In this document: positions 5,127 to 7,120 of the stretch, piece by piece
Numbering within the stretch: the stretch's first letter is position 1
Layout: every line of letters begins with the position of its first letter
Source: Lachnospiraceae bacterium
Lineage (GTDB): Bacteria; Bacillota; Clostridia; Lachnospirales; Lachnospiraceae
Reading direction: 5' to 3'
NCBI GenBank assembly: GCA_016282215.1
Contig: JAEEKC010000304.1
Span: forward strand, 1-7,120
Length of the DNA stretch: 7,120 nt
Program-made: the position numbers and the translations under genes
Notes under the pieces: model-generated
Database searches by the model: none
Seen by the model: the letters and a program-made list of their open reading frames with translations, nothing else
What the model was told of the DNA's origin: nothing

Positions 5127-6173
5127 ATGCAACCAAAAGAGCAGATGCAGATGGCACAGGAACCGGACGGATGTTATATGATCACATCTTATCCGTGGAA
5201 TGATACTGACGGAGAAGACGGCGGTATTTCACAAAAAGAAATGTTCGTCATTCGGATGCTCGGGGAAAACCGGATCACGGGTTTGATTCGTCCGCAGGTA
5301 AGGGAATTTAACGGTATAAAAAGTCTGTATTACGAAGTGACCGGCAAACAATCGCTTTCTTCTTTTGCAGAAAATAAACCGCTGGAGGGGACGATGGTAC
5401 GGCTGTTGTTTGAAACGCTGCACGGACTTCTGGAAAGATTGCCGGAATACTGTCTCGGTCCTGAAGGGCTTTCGTTATCGCTGTCACAGATTTTTACGGA
5501 CGGAAAAACGATAGATTTCTGTTATTTTCCCCGGGTGCAAAATGATGAGGAACAAACGTCGGTATTTGCAAGGGAGCTGATCGGAATGATCGATCAGGAT
5601 AGTGAAGAGGCAGTCGTGCTGGCCTATCGTTTTTATAAACTGGCCGGTGATGGCCGGGGAGATCTGCAAGGCTGGATGAAACAGCTGATCGCCGGTGAAA
5701 AGGAACGGACTATATCAGATTCGGCAGAGCCGGAAGAAAACGCTGTCTGTGGGGATATGGGAGACAACCTGCGAAGCAAACGTGAACCGGATGAAGAATG
5801 CCAAAGTAAATGGAAGAGTAAAACCCGATATGAAAAAGCAACAGCCGAAAATGATGTGATAAATTGGAAGAGTAAAATCGGATATGAAAAAGCGGCGTCT
5901 GATAATTATATGACGAATTCAACAGAGGAAGATGAAGAGCCGGAAAGAAATAAAGGAAGTAATGAGGCAGCGAATAAACGCGGAAAGGATATTCTTTCCC
6001 TTGGTCTTTTTGCAGCAGTTTTTCTGATCGGCGTCTTTCTGCTTGCGTGGAAACTGCAGACGATAGAACAGTTTGCAATGGCACTGTTATTGTCTTCCTA
6101 TGAAGGGATTGTTGCTCTCTTCTTTATCGCGGCAGGTGGACTCGGGGCAGGGTTGACTTTTTTTAAAAGTTAG
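5127..6173 (+). CDS. DUF6382 domain protein with two membrane helices, lacking an FHA domain
   Basis: A 348-residue protein. Residues about 12-185 look like the DUF6382 domain: Y-M-I-x-S-Y-P near the start, then a M-F-V-I-R-M-L strand, G-L-I-R-P, Y-Y-E-V-T-G-K-x-S-L and the L-S-L-S-L-S-x-I-F-T-D-G-K strand pair. In the homologues I know of, this domain precedes a linker, a membrane segment and a C-terminal FHA (phosphothreonine-binding) domain. Here an acidic linker contains two 18-residue repeats, WKSKTRYEKATAENDVIN (229-246) and WKSKIGYEKAASDNYMTN (247-264), followed by two membrane helices (about 289-308 and 318-345), and the protein ends with no FHA domain. The N-terminal domain is probably cytoplasmic. 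A signalling or scaffolding role at the pilus base is conceivable but unproven. Its TAG stop lies within the 6169-6184 palindrome. Confidence 0.7.
   Translation: MQPKEQMQMAQEPDGCYMITSYPWNDTDGEDGGISQKEMFVIRMLGENRITGLIRPQVREFNGIKSLYYEVTGKQSLSSFAENKPLEGTMVRLLFETLHGLLERLPEYCLGPEGLSLSLSQIFTDGKTIDFCYFPRVQNDEEQTSVFARELIGMIDQDSEEAVVLAYRFYKLAGDGRGDLQGWMKQLIAGEKERTISDSAEPEENAVCGDMGDNLRSKREPDEECQSKWKSKTRYEKATAENDVINWKSKIGYEKAASDNYMTNSTEEDEEPERNKGSNEAANKRGKDILSLGLFAAVFLIGVFLLAWKLQTIEQFAMALLLSSYEGIVALFFIAAGGLGAGLTFFKS
5815..5868 (+). repeat. Repeat family, coding copy E (54 bases, in frame)
   Basis: Lies inside the DUF6382 gene. The first 25 bases match intergenic copies A and B at 21 positions (CGATATGAAAA intact), and the end ATAAATTGG matches copy C. 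The unit is 54 rather than 52 bases, a multiple of three that keeps the frame open. Its frame gives K-S-K-T-R-Y-E-K-A. Confidence 0.8.
5869..5922 (+). repeat. Repeat family, coding copy F (54 bases, in frame)
   Basis: Directly follows copy E and matches it at 40 of 54 positions. Its middle (GCGG-GTC then ATAATTA) is closer to intergenic copy B than to copy E, so the two coding copies may not be a simple recent duplication of one another. Its frame gives K-S-K-I-G-Y-E-K-A. Confidence 0.75.
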
Positions 6174-6184
6174 CGTATGCTAAC
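6169..6184. repeat. Hairpin GTTAGCGTATGCTAAC between the DUF6382 and rhomboid genes
   Basis: A perfect six-base stem with a GTAT tetraloop. It includes the TAG stop of the upstream gene and ends three bases before the ATG at 6188. No T run follows on the + strand, so it is not a terminator of this operon. In the mRNA it would sit where a ribosome binding site should be, so it may affect translation of the rhomboid gene. Confidence 0.45.
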
Positions 6185-6187
6185 AAT

Positions 6188-7120
6188 ATGATGACAGAAG
6201 AAGTGATACTTTGGCTGGGAGATTTTTTCCGGGAGGCCGGATATCGGAAATTGCATTTTGACGCGCCGGGCATGACGGCGTTTTTTCAGTCTGAGCCGGG
6301 ATGTGTAACTGTTTTCGTGATCGCAGATGCGCAGGTGACCGATCCGGAGAATGCAGAAGGGGCCGGAGCGGATCTGCAGGATCAGTATACCGCGAATTAT
6401 CAAAGGCAGATCGAAAAGATCAGATGGCGTTTTACGGATGCGCATCAGCCCCAGGCGCATGTTTTAACATTGCTGGTAACACCGGATCAAGACAGGGGGC
6501 TTGCGCTGTCGAAAGAAGACGGTTTTTGCTGGATCGTGGATACGGCGCACCATGCCATTGTGATCCCGGAGCAGAGCGTAGAAGATTTTTACGGCATCAA
6601 ACAGCAGCTTACGGAATACATGGGGATCCCGCGCAGCGGCAGCAGATATATGGAACCGCCGCTTGAATACGGGGTAGACGGGAAACTCTGTTATCAGGGT
6701 GTTCTGCAAAGGCCCATCGTTAATCACGCGCTGCTTGTACTGAATCTGATCGGTTATGTGCTTTGTATTCTATTCGCAGAGCCTCTGTATGACTGGGGTG
6801 ACCTGCGGTTTGGCATGGTGCTCGGCCATGGACAGTGGTACCGGATGCTGACCTGTATGTTTTTGCATGCGGATCCGGCGCATCTGACAGGTAATATGCT
6901 CATGCTTCTTTTGATGGGCGATATGACGGAACGCGCCCTGGGACATATCCGGTATACGATCCTGTATTTTGCGGGCGGGATCCTGGCGGGCGCACTTTCC
7001 ATGTATGTCGCATTTTTGAAGGGTTCCGTGCTTGGTTCGGTAGGAGCCAGCGGCGCGATCTTTGCCGTGGTAGGCGCATTCCTCTGGGTGTTGCTCCGCA
7101 ATCACGGAAAGATCGAAGAG
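6188..7120 (+). CDS. Rhomboid family intramembrane serine protease (3' partial)
   Basis: The frame is open from ATG 6188 to the window edge (311 codons) and continues beyond. Residues 1-175 form a soluble N-terminal region of no family I recognise. Membrane helices start at about 180. The rhomboid core is clear: the loop motif G-Q-W-Y-R (215-219), F-L-H-A-D-P-A-H-L-T-G-N (His227, His232 and Asn236, corresponding to the H-x4-H-x3-N set of GlpG) and G-A-S-G with nucleophile Ser288. The catalytic His in a later helix would lie past the edge. Such enzymes cleave substrates within or near the membrane. There is no Shine-Dalgarno sequence; an in-frame TAA at 6164-6166 rules out a longer N-terminus, and ATG 6191 is the only near alternative. 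The 14-base gap suggests translation coupled to the DUF6382 gene. Its substrate is unknown. Confidence 0.85.
   Translation, partial: MMTEEVILWLGDFFREAGYRKLHFDAPGMTAFFQSEPGCVTVFVIADAQVTDPENAEGAGADLQDQYTANYQRQIEKIRWRFTDAHQPQAHVLTLLVTPDQDRGLALSKEDGFCWIVDTAHHAIVIPEQSVEDFYGIKQQLTEYMGIPRSGSRYMEPPLEYGVDGKLCYQGVLQRPIVNHALLVLNLIGYVLCILFAEPLYDWGDLRFGMVLGHGQWYRMLTCMFLHADPAHLTGNMLMLLLMGDMTERALGHIRYTILYFAGGILAGALSMYVAFLKGSVLGSVGASGAIFAVVGAFLWVLLRNHGKIEE

Noticed and set aside
5710..6084. Minus-strand open frame of 124 codons across the DUF6382 gene
   Set aside because: It is low-complexity (Leu, His, Tyr, Phe), opposite a recognised gene, and its repeated segment merely mirrors the coding repeats.
6157..6184. 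Minus-strand terminator formed by the hairpin at 6169-6184 and the adjoining A run
   Set aside because: The stem is only six pairs, the T run on the minus strand is four bases before As intervene, and no minus-strand gene ends here.
6301..6666. Plus-strand open frame of 121 codons within the rhomboid gene
   Set aside because: It is out of frame with the rhomboid, rich in Arg, Gly, Cys and Ala as expected for a shifted frame, and has no start signal.
6754..7105. Two minus-strand open frames of over 110 codons opposite the rhomboid gene
   Set aside because: They lie opposite the conserved rhomboid core, and neither product resembles a known family.

Overview
The window looks like part of a chromosome from a Gram-positive anaerobe of the Clostridia, most likely a Lachnospiraceae relative. 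This rests on protein families seen together (an Flp1-like mini-pilin, a DUF5702 protein, two TadE-like pseudopilins, a CpaA/TadV-type A24 prepilin peptidase, a DUF6382 protein), strong Shine-Dalgarno sequences and frequent GTG/TTG starts. It is inference from family recognition, not a database match. All recognisable genes are on the + strand.

Layout: (1-890) the 3' part of a TadC-like inner-membrane platform protein (T2SSF domain) with an Ig-like extension in front; (942-1106) a 54-residue Flp1-like pilin; (1186-2724) a DUF5702 membrane-anchored protein; (2725-3128) a poorly understood stretch with an inverted repeat, a hairpin and a doubtful 62-codon frame; (3129-3836) a TadE-like pseudopilin with two C-terminal His/Cys metal-site-like modules; (3995-4450) an A24 prepilin peptidase; (4546-5082) a second TadE-like pseudopilin; (5127-6173) a DUF6382 protein without the expected FHA domain; (6188-7120, cut by the window) a rhomboid intramembrane serine protease.

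How they fit: the platform protein, pilin, pseudopilins and prepilin peptidase form the core of a Tad/type IVb pilus-like assembly locus. The pilin and both TadE proteins carry the G-x4-E cleavage signature that an A24 peptidase would process. The ATPase (TadA/CpaF) and other platform subunit are not visible and would be expected upstream. DUF6382 and the rhomboid are probable accessory or regulatory membrane partners.

The most unusual signal is a family of about 52-base direct repeats. Two stand in tandem before the peptidase gene, one precedes the second tadE-like gene, one precedes the DUF6382 gene (overlapping the end of the gene before it), and two more lie in frame inside the DUF6382 gene, where they encode two 18-residue repeats. 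The non-coding copies end directly against the Shine-Dalgarno sequence of the next gene. Fainter resemblances before other genes suggest the element may have seeded several spacers of this operon.
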